From Pisaster brevispinus (taxonomy: Eukaryota; Echinodermata; Asteroidea; Forcipulatida; Asteriidae): DNA of 64,000 nucleotides. The stretch is taken from contig JAMKCF010000013.1 of assembly GCA_023634235.1 (NCBI GenBank), positions 1,798,001 through 1,862,000 of the forward strand. The letters run 5' to 3'. A program made the position numbers and the translations under genes. Of this stretch, positions 25,154 to 36,429 are shown one piece after another (position 1 is the first letter of the stretch; every line of letters starts with the position of its first letter). The notes beneath the pieces are model-generated. The model worked only from the letters and a program-made list of their open reading frames with translations. It did not search any database and had not been told where the DNA came from.

Positions 25154-28100
25154 TTGAGGTTTTTTTCTCTCAATTTTATGCTTGAATTTCATAACCCTAA
25201 CCCTAACCTTAGCCTTAACCGTAACCCTCACCCATACTCCAAACCAACCATAATTTTAACTCTAGCCCTAACCCTAAATTCTGGACCTACCCTCTGTGAT
25301 GTATTAATTTTGGACCCAAAATTTAGAAAAAATGCTGGGCTTACCCCTTGTGGTTTTTCATTTTTTGACCCAAAATTGATAAAATGCTGGGCTTGCCCCC
25401 TTGTGATTTTTTCAAATCTGGACCTAAATTTTATTAAAAAGCTGGACTAACCCCTTATGGTTTTTTCAATTTTTGACCCAAAATTGATAAAAATGCTGGA
25501 CTTACCCCTTGTGATTTTTTCATTTTTTGGACCTAAATTTGATAAAAATGCTGGACTTACCCCTCATGATTTTTTCAATTTTTGACCCCAAATTGATAAA
25601 AATGCTGGGCTTACCCCTTGAGTTTTTTTTTTCTCAATTTGATGCTTGAATTTCATAACCCTAACCCTAACCCTAACCTTAGCCTGAACCCTAACCCTCA
25701 CCCATACTCCAACCCCAACCATAATCTTAACCCTAGCCCTAACCCTAAATTTTGGACCTACCGTCTGTGATGTATTAATTTTGGACCAAAAATGTAGAAA
25801 AAATGCTGGGCTTACCCCTTGTGGTTTTCGAATTTTGATCCAAAATTCAGAAAAATGAAAGACTAACCCTTTGTGATCTTTTTCAATTTTCGACCAAAAA
25901 TTAATAAAATGCTGGACTTACCCCTTGTGATTTTTTTCAAATTTGGACCTAAGTTTGAATAAAAAGCTGGACTTACACCTTATGATTTTTTCAATATTTG
26001 ACCCAAAACTGATACAAATGCTGGACTTACCCCTTGTCATTTTTTCAAATTCGGAACTAAATTTGATTAAAAAGCTGGACTTACCCCTTGTGATTTTTTC
26101 AATTTTTGACCTAAAATTAATAAAATGCTGGACTTACCCCTTGTAATTTTTTCTAATGTGGACCTAAATTTGATTAAAAAGCTAATATTTTTTCAATTTT
26201 TTATCCAAAATTGATAAAATGCTGGACTTACCCCTTGTGATTTTTTTCAAATTTGGACCTGAGTTTGAATACGAAGCTGGACTTACCCCTTGTGATTTTT
26301 TTTAATTTTTGGCCCAAAATTGATACAAATGCTGGACTAACAACCCCTTGTGATTTTTTCAATTTTGGACCTAAATTGATAAAAACGCTGGGCTTACCCC
26401 TTGAGGTTTTTTTCTCTCAATTTTATGCTTGAATTTCATAACCCTAACCCTAACCTTAGCCTTAACCGTAACCCTCACCCATACTCCAACCCCAACCATA
26501 ATCTTAACTCTAGCCCTAACCCTAAATTCTGGACCTACCGTCTGTGATGTATTAATTTTGGAACCAAAATTTAGAAAAAATGCTGGGCTTACCCCTTGTG
26601 GTTTTTCATTTTTTGACCCAAAATTGATAAAATGCTGGGCTTGCCCCCTTGTGATTTTTTCAAATCTGGACCTAAATTTTATTAAAAAGCTGGACTAACC
26701 CCTTATGGTTTTTTCAATTTTTGACCCAAATTTGATAAAAATGCTGGACTTACCCCTCATGATTTTTTCAATTTTTGACCCCAAATTGATAAAAATGCTG
26801 GGCTTACCCCTTGAGGTTTTTTTTTCTCAATTTGATGCTTGAATTTCATAACCCTAACCCTAACCCTAACCTAAGCCTGAACCCTAACCCTCACCCATAC
26901 TCCAACCCCAACCATAATCTTAACCCTAGCCCTAACCCTAAATTTTGGACCTACCGTCTGTGATGTATTAATTTTGGACCAAAAATGTAGAAAAAATGCT
27001 GGGCTTACCCCTTGTGGTTTTCGAATTTTGACCCAAAATTCAGAAAAATGAAAGACTAACCCTTTGTGATCTTTTTCAATTTTCGACCAAAAATTAATAA
27101 AATGCTGGACTTACCCCTTGTGATTTTTTTCAAATTTGGACCTTAGTTTGAATAAAAAGCTGGACTTACACCTTATGATTTTTTCAATATTTGACCCAAA
27201 ACTGATACAAATGCTGGACTTACCCCTTGTCATTTTTTCAAATTCGGAACTAAATTTGATTAAAAAGCTGGACTTACCCCTTGTGATTTTTTCAATTTTT
27301 GACCTAAAATTAATAAAATGCTGGACTTACCCCTTGTAATTTTTTCTAATGTGGACCTAAATTTGATTAAAAAGCTGTGATTTTTTCAATTTTTTATCCA
27401 AAATTGATAAAATGCTGGACTTACCCCTTGTGATTTTTTTCAAATTTGGACCTGAGTTTGAATACGAAGCTGGACTTACCCCTTGTGATTTTTTTTAATT
27501 TTTGGCCCAAAATTGATACAAATGCTGGACTAACAACCCCTTGTGATTTTTTCAATTTTGGACCTAAATTGATAAAAACGCTGGGCTTACCCCTTGAGGT
27601 TTTTTTCTCTCAATTTTATGCTTGAATTTCATAACCCTAACCCTAACCTTAGCCTTAACCGTAACCCTCACCCATACTCCAACCCCAACCATAATCTTAA
27701 CTCTAGCCCTAACCCTAAATTCTGGACCTACCGTCTGTGATGTATTAATTTTGGACCCAAAATTTAGAAAAAATGCTGGGCTTACCCCTTGTGGTTTTTC
27801 ATTTTTTGACCCAAAATTGATAAAATGCTGGGCTTGCCCCCTTGTGATTTTTTCAAATCTGGACCTAAATTTTATTAAAAAGCTGGACTTACCCCTTATG
27901 GTTTTTTCAATTTTTGACCCAAAATTGATAAAAATGCTGGACTTACCCCTTGTGATTTTTTCATTTTTGGACCCAAATTTGATAAAAATGCTGGACTTAC
28001 CCCTCATGATTTTTTCAATTTTTGACCCCAAATTGATAAAAATGCTGGGCTTTCCCCTTGAGGTTTTTTTTCTCAATTTGATGCTTGAATTTCATAACCC

Positions 28101-28209
28101 TAACCCTAACCCTAACCTTAGCCTGAACCCTAACCCTCACCCATACTCCAACCCCAACCATAATCTTAACCCTAGCCCTAACCCTAAATTTTGGACCTAC
28201 CGTCTGTGA
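25154..28209. repeat. Right higher-order cluster, ~1,193-bp units
   Basis: Landmarks at 25,943 and 27,136, and at 26,429 and 27,622, are spaced 1,193 bp apart. The block around 25,154-25,450 repeats 19,902-20,198 at an offset of 5,252 bp with an identical 98-residue reading, so a multi-unit segment was duplicated. Confidence 0.75.
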
Positions 28210-31200
28210 TGTGTTAATTTTGGACCAAAAATGTAGAAAAAATGCTGGGCTTACCCCTTGTGGTTTTCGAATTTTGACCCAAAATTCAGAAAAATGAAAG
28301 ACTAACCCTTTGTGATTTTTTCAATTTTTGACCCAAAATTGATAAAAATGCTGGACATACCCCTGGTGATCTTTTTCAATTTTCGACCAAAAATTAATAA
28401 AATGCTTGTGATTTTTTCAAATTTGGACCTAAGTTTGAATAAAAAGCTGGACTTACCCCTTGTGATTTTTTCATTTTTTTACCCAAAATTAATAAAAATG
28501 CTGGACTAACCCCCTTGTAATTTTTTCTAATTTGGACCTTAATTTGATCGAACAGCTGGACTTACCCCCTTGTGATTTTTTCAATTTTTGACCCAAAAAT
28601 GATAAAAATGCTGGACTTGCCCCTTGTAATTTTTTTCAAATTTGGACCTCAATTTGATTAAAAAGCTGGACTTACCTCTTGTGAATTTTTCAATTTTTGA
28701 CCCCAAATTCATCACCAAAAAAAGCTGGAGTTACCCCTTGTTATTTTTCAAATCTGGACCCTCCAAAGTTGATTGAAAAGCTGGACTTACCCCTTGAGAT
28801 TTTTTCATTTTTTGACCCAAATTTGATAAAAATGAGGACTAACCCCTTGTGATTTTTTTCACTTTTGGACCCAAATTTGATAAAAATGCTGGACCAACCA
28901 TTGTAATTTTTTCAATTTTTGACCCAAAATTGTTAAAAATGCTGGACTTACCCTTTTTCATTTTGTCAATTTATTTGGACCTAAATTTGAATAAAAAGCT
29001 GGACTTACCCCTTGGAATTTTTTCAATTTTAGGCCAAAATTTCATAACCCTAACCCTAACCCTAAACTTAGCGTTAACCCTAACCCTCACCCATACTCCA
29101 ACCCCAACCAAAATCTTAACCCTAGTCCTAACCCTAAATTCTGGACCTACCCTTTGTGATGTTATCAGTTTGTTTGTATGCACCAAAACTAAATGAATAA
29201 TGAACTCCTACAGTGTCCACCCTATCAGAAAAAGGCTACACAGCAATTGCATTTGGACTGAAAATGGCATCCAGCAACAACGTGACCAAAGGAAACTAGT
29301 CCCTTTATGTCGCAACTCTCTCAATATACGGCTCTGATGCAGATTTTCCGCAAATAATCTCTGAATGAATGCATTTCAAATTTTCAAATGCCGACATTAT
29401 GCAACCTCAGACCCTACCTCGGCCCTTCCAAGTAGCAAAATAATCATTAAATGATTGAAACACTTCGACAGGAATTGCAGTTGAGCAATGAAATGACACA
29501 AGTTGAAAACGAAATGATATTCAGTGTGGTAAACCAACATTAGTCGTTTATTGTTGGGTATTCCGTGCATCAGTTTTAACAAGTGACTAAAATGATGTTT
29601 CAATAGTGAACTAACAGAATGCATCATTTTATTATCAACAGTATAGTGCCAGCAAACAGGTACCACTCTACTCAGACCGGTTCACATCTCCCGCCATGCT
29701 TGTTTTGATTTTAAAATCTATCCAAGGTGAGTGAAATCTCAGAGAACAGCAGACAATTTGGTAAATTTAATTTATTTCAATTTGAAATTGATGCAAACAA
29801 TGATTAATGTTTGGTAGAAAGTGCATGTCTCGTTCTCATTAGTTATGACGTACATTGCTTGAACAAATGGATGAAACAAAATCACACTTCAAAAGGGCGG
29901 AACGCTCAAACTTGAAGGTGACCCAATTCACATGGCATCACCACTGCAATAAGTCTTGGTTGAGCTGATTTGGAGTGAGTATAGGCTACCCTTGTGCGTG
30001 CAGTGAGCAAACTATGGCTTCACATGCAGTTTAACTCCCAAAATAGCAGATCATGTGCAGACAGTAGCTGTGCAGCGACAGCAGTGCAAGGAGTCAATAG
30101 GTCTAAGATTTTTTAACCCCACCTCAAAAGCCCCTCAACTATTTTATGTTTCGACCACACCTGATGCATCCTATGACGGCTGTATGTTCTTTATGGATTC
30201 CACCGAGCTGCTTATCATTTTTTGCTAAGCAACTACAATTCTAGCTTAACATAAAACCGGTTACCACCCAAATACTCTGTAGTGTCTATTGTCTGTAACT
30301 GGTTCAGAATGTTTGCTTAGCAGTCAGTATTTCCTGATTAGCAGTTCTTTGAAATTAGGCCAAGTGCTCACTGACACAGGCAACATTATTGATAATAAAA
30401 TGAGAATTCTAAAACTCTGTACTTTCTTTTTTCAGAACACCATGAAAATAATATTATTATTTTACACTCATGAGAAAAACTCTGAATTAAAATAAACCAT
30501 TGGAATAAATTATTAATCTCAAATAGGCTATAAAAAGGGGATAAATATTGCAAAGTTAAGTTTGTCATTTTAAAGAATTCCAAATACTGTGCAACAATAG
30601 TGTGAACATCAACTGAAATTGTTTTACGACTTCTCACCGTTTTCTAAGATGAAGACGTTGACACATAATTTACCTCTTGTGGAATACAGCTTTCTCAGTT
30701 TTAAAAATATCACAAAATAATTACAAATGCATAGAGGTTCTCAAGATTTGTTTGGCTTCACCTGACAACTTATATGAAAGCTCTGAATTTGGCATCTACA
30801 CATGGGTGGATGGGGTGCTTTTTTTTTGGGGGGGGTTCAGCTTGTAAAATTGCAAATGTTATTATTCTTTTTATGTGACAGGGTCAACACTTTGTACATG
30901 CAGACAGTCAATTCTGTGACTTCAATCTATAAGAAAATCATCCGAATGGTGGAGGTGAAAACCTTTCAACTGCAATTGTAAAGAAACCAAAAACAAACCC
31001 AAAGAATGTGCAGCACTCAACATGCAATAAAACATGGATCATTATGTTATCTAGAGTCTGTCACCTTGTGTACATTTCTAAACATACTGTTTCTAGAATA
31101 CAGGTCAAGTGTTTTTTTTTTTAAATCTCATGTATCATTTTGAATAAATTCAATTTTGAATAAATTCAAACTCGAGAAAAAATTTCAGATTTCTCAATCC

Positions 31201-31331
31201 AGACTCTTCTGTTGCAACACTAATTTTGAACAAATAATTTGAATTATGACTGACATCCTCATGGAGGTACATAAAATATAAGAACTGAAAACAAAATCCC
31301 CTTGGGAATCTGTGTTAGCACAAAGCAAACC

Positions 31332-31675
31332 CAGTGGCATAGCTTGGGGGTAGGGCAAGAGGGGGAAGGGCAAGAGGGACGATGCCCCGGGGTGAAATAC
31401 ACCAATATTTTTTTCTTCTTTTAATTAGTTTTTTTTTATTAATGGTGATGATATCCAGCTTGTAATGTAAATCCCCCTCCTGAATGTGACAAATATCTAC
31501 GCCTATGGTTATTACAAGTATCTAAACATAATGCAAAGATTTTCCAAGACAAAGTGAGTGAAGGGGCATCTCATCTCACCTTGCCCCTGGCCACCAAGAA
31601 CCAGTTTTTTACCTTGCCCCTGGCCACCAAGGACCATCCTCTCACCTTGCCCCATGAACCCTAGCTCTGCCACTG
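31332..31675. mobile_element. hAT-like non-autonomous DNA transposon
   Basis: Starts CAGTGGCATAGCTTGGGG and ends with the complement of CAGTGGCAGAGCTAGGG. Both ends are flanked by the octamer AGCAAACC (31,324-31,331 and 31,676-31,683). The CAGTGGC terminus with an 8-bp target duplication fits the hAT superfamily. At 344 bp it has no transposase. Internal CACCTTGCCCCTGGCCACCA is repeated about twice near 31,578-31,640. Confidence 0.85.
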
Positions 31676-32434
31676 AGCAAACCATACCAGCATAGCTCCA
31701 GTTTCAAAAAGTTGTTAAAGCAAAAACTGTTGCTTAACCTGATTGCTTAGCACACTGTACAATAACAGGAAACCAGTTTCAAGCTATATAATAGTAACAT
31801 TGCATTTTGGCTGGCATCTGCTAAGATAACTCTGTTTGGGTGTAGCAAATTTGCTGGCACTCAGAAACAACAGAAACTTCGGCCCATAACTTGTATTCAA
31901 ACTTTTAAAGAGACAGCCCCGAATCAGAATAAAAAAATAACCATTAAAAGTCCATTGAAAAATTTACTCACACTACCTGTATCTCTAAACCATAATTTAT
32001 TCACCTAAGAAAAGTTACCTTTATGTTAATGTAAAATAATTATCAAACAATATTATGAGGTATAGTTAAGAGATACTTTATGGGAGAAAAAAAAATTGAA
32101 AACTTCTTTTTCACATCATGTACAATTTAAACAGTTTTGTTTTTCTCTCCAACTCTTCTAGAGTAAAGATGTATTAATCTACCCACTTTAATCTGTACAT
32201 TCAATATATACATTATGTTTTTTATATATATATATTATATATTTCAAGGAATAATTTTCATTATAAACAAGAACAATTTCTGGGAACTTCAGGGAGTCTC
32301 ACAGGCTTGTCTGGTACCTTGACTCAATGCAGGAAATCACTAGTTGTTTGTTTAGAATAACTTTATTCAGTGGCTGTGGGCTTTGGCTGTGGTTTATCAT
32401 GGTGTCAGTGGCAATGATGAAGGACATGGTATAA

Positions 32435-32563
32435 GGCTGAGTTTGAATTGGTGGCAGTGGCTACACCTGCGGCTGTTGCTGAGGGTGTTGCTTTAGGCAT
32501 GTTAATGGAGTGGTCAAGCTACAGCCGCAGTCAGAGCTGCTGATTCAAACATAACCTCAGGCC
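32435..32563. mobile_element. Degenerate fold-back MITE (GGCCGTGTCCGAA family)
   Basis: Left end GGCTGAGTTTGAATTGGTGG and inner CCTGCGGCTG pair with the right end (complement reads GGCCTGAGGTTATGTTTGAA and GACTGCGGCTG). Layout and inner GCTACAGCCGC motifs resemble the copies at 7,251 and 37,846, but this one is more decayed. Confidence 0.5.
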
Positions 32564-33283
32564 AAAGACCGAGACAAGACTGAGACCTTAACATTTCAAG
32601 ACCTCAAAATTGCAGAGACCTGAAAAATATGGTCTCGAGACCGAGACCTTGGTCAAACCTCCAACACTGATGGCCTGATAGTTATTTTACAGAGCCACTA
32701 TAGATGGGTCAAAACTATTTTCTAGCTTCAGTCTGAAAGCTCACGGCTTATAAAGTTGATGGAAATGCCAATACTGGAGAAATACTTCCATCTGAAATAC
32801 TGTCAATACAGTAGCATCTCTAACAAAACATGAAGACTTGTTTCCTTGCTTTCACTAAAACGGGACCCCCAAATCCAATGAAATTTTCACAGGTTGGTTA
32901 AATGGTGTGTTTATTGTAAAAAAGAGAGTGATAATGCATTTATTCCTTTCAAAACCATACTGTATATAAACATTACCATACAGTGAGTGGGGCTGGCATT
33001 TGAGTCGGGGTGCCAGACATACATTGAATGAAATTCTGAGAAGAAAAAAATCTGCCTTTAATGTACATACCTGACACGGGGTCGGACTTATAAATAACTT
33101 GCATAACTCGTTTCAAATCTACGTTTCACAGTTCAGACTGATTTACACACACTGTACGCAAAAACTTTAGTTTCAAGATTATTTTTTTGGAAATGAGTAC
33201 TAAAGTGTTTCATACTCAAGTTGAATCAGACAATGTTTGAATTTGGCTTTTGTTGGGCCACCCAACCCAAGCTATGAGCTTTA

Positions 33284-33543
33284 GTGAGCATCTCAAAAGT
33301 TGGACATGTTCTAGGAGCATAAGAATGTTCCTGTGGGCGTACCCTCACAATCCAATGGACTGCAAGAACGTTCCACTAAACCGCCTCAAGTACGGGAGAA
33401 ATCCGACACAAGTGAATACGTGCAGTTGTATTTTGAACATTGGAATGGAAAGTTCCGGCAGTCCAATGGAAAAGTCTTTGAGCATGTGCTGTTCTCCAAT
33501 TCAGTTAGATCGTTTCTACCATTCCAACTTTTGAGAGGCACCC
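33284..33543. mobile_element. Inverted-repeat element, about 260 bp
   Basis: TCTCAAAAGTTGGA at 33,291-33,304 recurs inverted as TCCAACTTTTGAGA at about 33,523-33,536, with further partial matches outside this core. The interior is open in two frames but shows no domain. No clear target duplication was found, so the edges are uncertain. Confidence 0.45.
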
Positions 33544-35260
33544 TTAAACATTCAGGATGTTAACACACTCATGTAAACAGTTTTTATGTAAAAAGTTTTT
33601 CTGTGAACCCCAAAACCTCACATAATTTCTGCTTACAATTCTAGGTTTGGGGTACATGTTTCAATAACTCTGAGTTTGAGTAGCTTTAGAAATTATCCCA
33701 CCCTACTTAGAATGACCTGAAAATCCTTGGAGTAAAGTTTTAATGATCATTTCAAACTTCCTGAGAATAGTTTGTTGGAAGTCTCTTTTGACAAATGAAC
33801 TTCAATTTCCCTCCGTCACTGGTTTTTACCCTAGTTTTAATGTACTCAATACGACGCAGCCAAACCAAATAAAAGCATGTAACAATCTTATCACACGATT
33901 TGGGAGTGGGGTTGCTCCAAGCTGAAGGATTTTTGATGAATTTCACCAATATGGCTGCTTCTGGAATGGATAAAGGAAACAATATTTTTCCAATATTTTT
34001 CCCATTTTTGTTTCTACTAAAAATCGTTTACATCGTCGATGAATTGGTGTTTATTTGTGTATAAACAAAACCTTGACTTTCCCCAAATAATATATAAACC
34101 CCTAGTGCTTATTAAATTTTTGTTTTTGAATACAGGTCTGACCTCTACTTATTATTTATCACAATTTGTTAACTACTTTCAATCATTCTTCTCTTCCTTG
34201 CGATTCCTTTTAACTACTTATTACTAGCTCCTCCATGTAGTTCTGGTGAACTATGTATCATTAATTGATAGATATTATTGTACATGGCCTTCAGGCTGTC
34301 TTATAAATTAATAATTCACTAAGTATAAAAGGTGAGATGCAAATTTCTCTTCAAGGATAGGTGTTCTTCATGTATTAAAAAAAAAAAAAAAAAAAAAAAA
34401 AGACAACAAAAACTGCTTTGCAATTATCCTTTTAAAGAATGCATCATATTTTTGCAGTTGTTTATTAATTAAGTCACAAACACTGTTTTTTTCTAACAGC
34501 AGTGTTTTTTTCTAACAGCAGTCACCCCTCAACAAAACTAAATTTAACAGCTGAAACACAAAAACCACATCATCATTTGCACGAACAACATCGGCCTTAT
34601 CACCATTATTGTCTTGGGAGTTCAAAGAACCCCTGTCCAAACCATGTGTGTTTGTTTTCAATCACAAAGAAGCAACAACAAAACACAATTTTCTTGTACT
34701 AAGTACTTATGGCTACACACCATGTCGGTAATTTTCTTCTGGGAAAATGTGCTGGTTGTGAAAAAGAGCCGGTTGGATTTCAGAGATAACGCTTCTTCCC
34801 AGTGGAGTACAATGGTGTACCAGTAAGAACGACTATCCACTTTGCAGAGCCCCAAACCTACAACACACCTTGTTGTTTTTATAATGCTTGCTGTAAATCA
34901 ACAATAACAGGCTGGCCAGGCTGCATCTCTAGTCTCAATGGTGATAAGTCAATTTGTACTAAGATGCCAAAACGAAACGGAACAAAACAAAGCAGCAATG
35001 AAATTATGAACACACATCTATTCCAGGTTTTCAGCAAAGCAACGTCAAACATGGCCTCCCACCCATTGATGATTTTTCATCTCCATTTGATACCAACTTA
35101 TTCTATACCATAAAAAGCTGGGATAAACAAAACCCCAACTTTAAACCCCCAAAACAGGCAGCAAATGTATAAATTAACCTACAAAAGTGAATCAAAGTAA
35201 TTTTAAAAAATAGAGTAACACAGATCACTCCCTTTTTCTTATCGAATATCTAAAACAGTC

Positions 35261-35266
35261 TTTATT
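35261..35266 (-). terminator. Candidate PDE4 polyadenylation signal
   Basis: TTTATT on the + strand gives AATAAA on the minus strand, about 780 bp downstream of the PDE4 stop codon. It is the first such hexamer I found in that direction. Position only; no transcript evidence. Confidence 0.4.
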
Positions 35267-36042
35267 TCTTTTCAAACATGTAGGAACGTCAAACAACTTT
35301 TAAAACGTAGCTTTGTTTTTTTTATGGAGGGAGAAGAAAACTTCCCTATTATCAAGTGATGCCTTGCTGGATCTTAACCATCTAAGTCTGTACTTCCCCA
35401 GCAAAAGGAGTAAAGAAAATATAGTCCAACGGCGAGTAGGAAATGGCTGTTTGAAAGTTATGTACATATAGTTACAGCCCCAGATACTTCTCCAGGCGAA
35501 CAGTTATAAATAAGATTCCTCCTGTGGCACGTACATCCGAGTTGATGATCAAGCTTGTAGCTCAGGTGCTTAGCTTGTCTCTTACATTCTGAGGGGTGGG
35601 GTGAGGAGGCGACTTTCAGAGGTCTGAATTGTGACGGCATGCAGCAGGGGATTAAGGCAAATCATTTGCTCAAAAAAATGATGCGAGTGCATTGATGACA
35701 GCTCTGTTTCAAAGATAACATGCTGTTTGATGCCAAAGAGTCAGCAACTCAAGTAGTTCAATAAACATCTGATACATGAAACAGCAGTGGAACTATAACA
35801 TCCCGAGTGTAAAATGTCAAAGATTCTATTGTGGCTTAAATAGGTGCACATGAAACAGCAGTAGAGCTCAAAATTCCCACTCACTTTTCCATTGTGGCTT
35901 CAATAAACTAGGTGAACACGAAACAGTAGTAGAGTTACAATCTCATTGAATCCATAATCTCCTAGGTGGCTTCTTCAGGATAATCGCTAATATAAATAAA
36001 TGCACTGGCATATACAGATCATGAGAACATTTCCTCAGTCTA

Positions 36043-36429
36043 TTATAAATCCGTTTCTTTTGAAGACTTTTCTTTCAACTTTGCAAACTTGTACTCCAGG
36101 TCTTCCGCTTTGACTACCTCCGGATGTGAGAATTCCTTAGAGTTCGACTTCACCAAAGTCTTTGACTCGTTCGGCACGGGTGTGTCGCCAGAGTTATTAC
36201 CCGTCACATTCTGATGCTCCACTGGGGACATCTCAAATTGAAACTTCTCGTCGTCGTCTGTTTCTTTAATTGTATCGTCTTCCGACGTCGGGGTAGGGCT
36301 GTTGCGGATCTGGCTGCTGTACCAGTCTCGGTTCTCTTCCAGGAGGTCTAGGAGCTCCTGGGCATCTGGGTAGACGAGATCCGCCCACGTTTCCCACAAC
36401 GGATGCACAATGTAGTCAATGAATCCAAC
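36043..36429 (-). CDS. PDE4: PDE4 last exon and stop
   Basis: Reads [19 protein letters not shown], the final catalytic helix, then [20 protein letters not shown] and an acidic C-terminus with [11 protein letters not shown], ending SSKETDL and TAA (36,045-36,043). The FQF motif and a Ser-Pro site just before it match the ERK-docking arrangement known from mammalian PDE4 long forms. Confidence 0.96.
   Translation of the reverse strand, partial: VGFIDYIVHPLWETWADLVYPDAQELLDLLEENRDWYSSQIRNSPTPTSEDDTIKETDDDEKFQFEMSPVEHQNVTGNNSGDTPVPNESKTLVKSNSKEFSHPEVVKAEDLEYKFAKLKEKSSKETDL

Larger units (their letters stand above)
10985..29165. repeat. 18-kb satellite: 54-bp monomers with telomere-hexamer blocks
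   Basis: The basic unit is about 54 bp, with consensus pieces GCTGGACTTACCCCTTGTGA, TTTTTTCATTTTTGGACCC and AAATTTGATAAAAAT; single units differ by a few substitutions and small indels. About 32 times the monomer run is broken by a 90-bp block of fifteen hexamers related to CCCTAA (for example near 11,802, 12,163, 14,628, 17,592, 21,652, 23,997, 27,633 and 29,045). Blocks plus monomers recur in higher-order units. Open frames with repeated Thr-Leu pairs appear because a hexamer equals two codons; similar frames run on both strands and in many copies, so I treat none as a gene. The array starts after an AT-rich unique region and ends in unique DNA after about 29,165. Confidence 0.93.
29166..35260. 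other. Intergenic region between satellite and PDE4
   Basis: No exon recognised. It contains a hAT-like element (31,332-31,675), a MITE copy (32,435-32,563), a short inverted-repeat element (about 33,284-33,543), an A24 tract (about 34,378-34,401) and TGCTTAGCA-type repeats (about 30,215-30,345 and 31,715-31,770). A frame at 33,250-33,534 lies inside an inverted-repeat element and is not supported as a gene. Confidence 0.5.

Noticed and set aside
11257..29133. A true chromosome end (telomere)
   Set aside because: Blocks are only about 90 bp, degenerate, internal to an array and flanked by unique DNA and genes on both sides.
11039..29196. Dozens of 60-195-aa frames on both strands
   Set aside because: All are readings of the 54-bp/hexamer satellite; they occur in many copies, in opposing frames and show only repeat-derived composition.
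33250..33563. Two overlapping + strand frames of 94 and 76 aa
   Set aside because: They lie inside an inverted-repeat element and show no family similarity.
34378..34401. Poly-A tail of a processed pseudogene
   Set aside because: No recognisable coding sequence or target duplication could be found next to the A tract.
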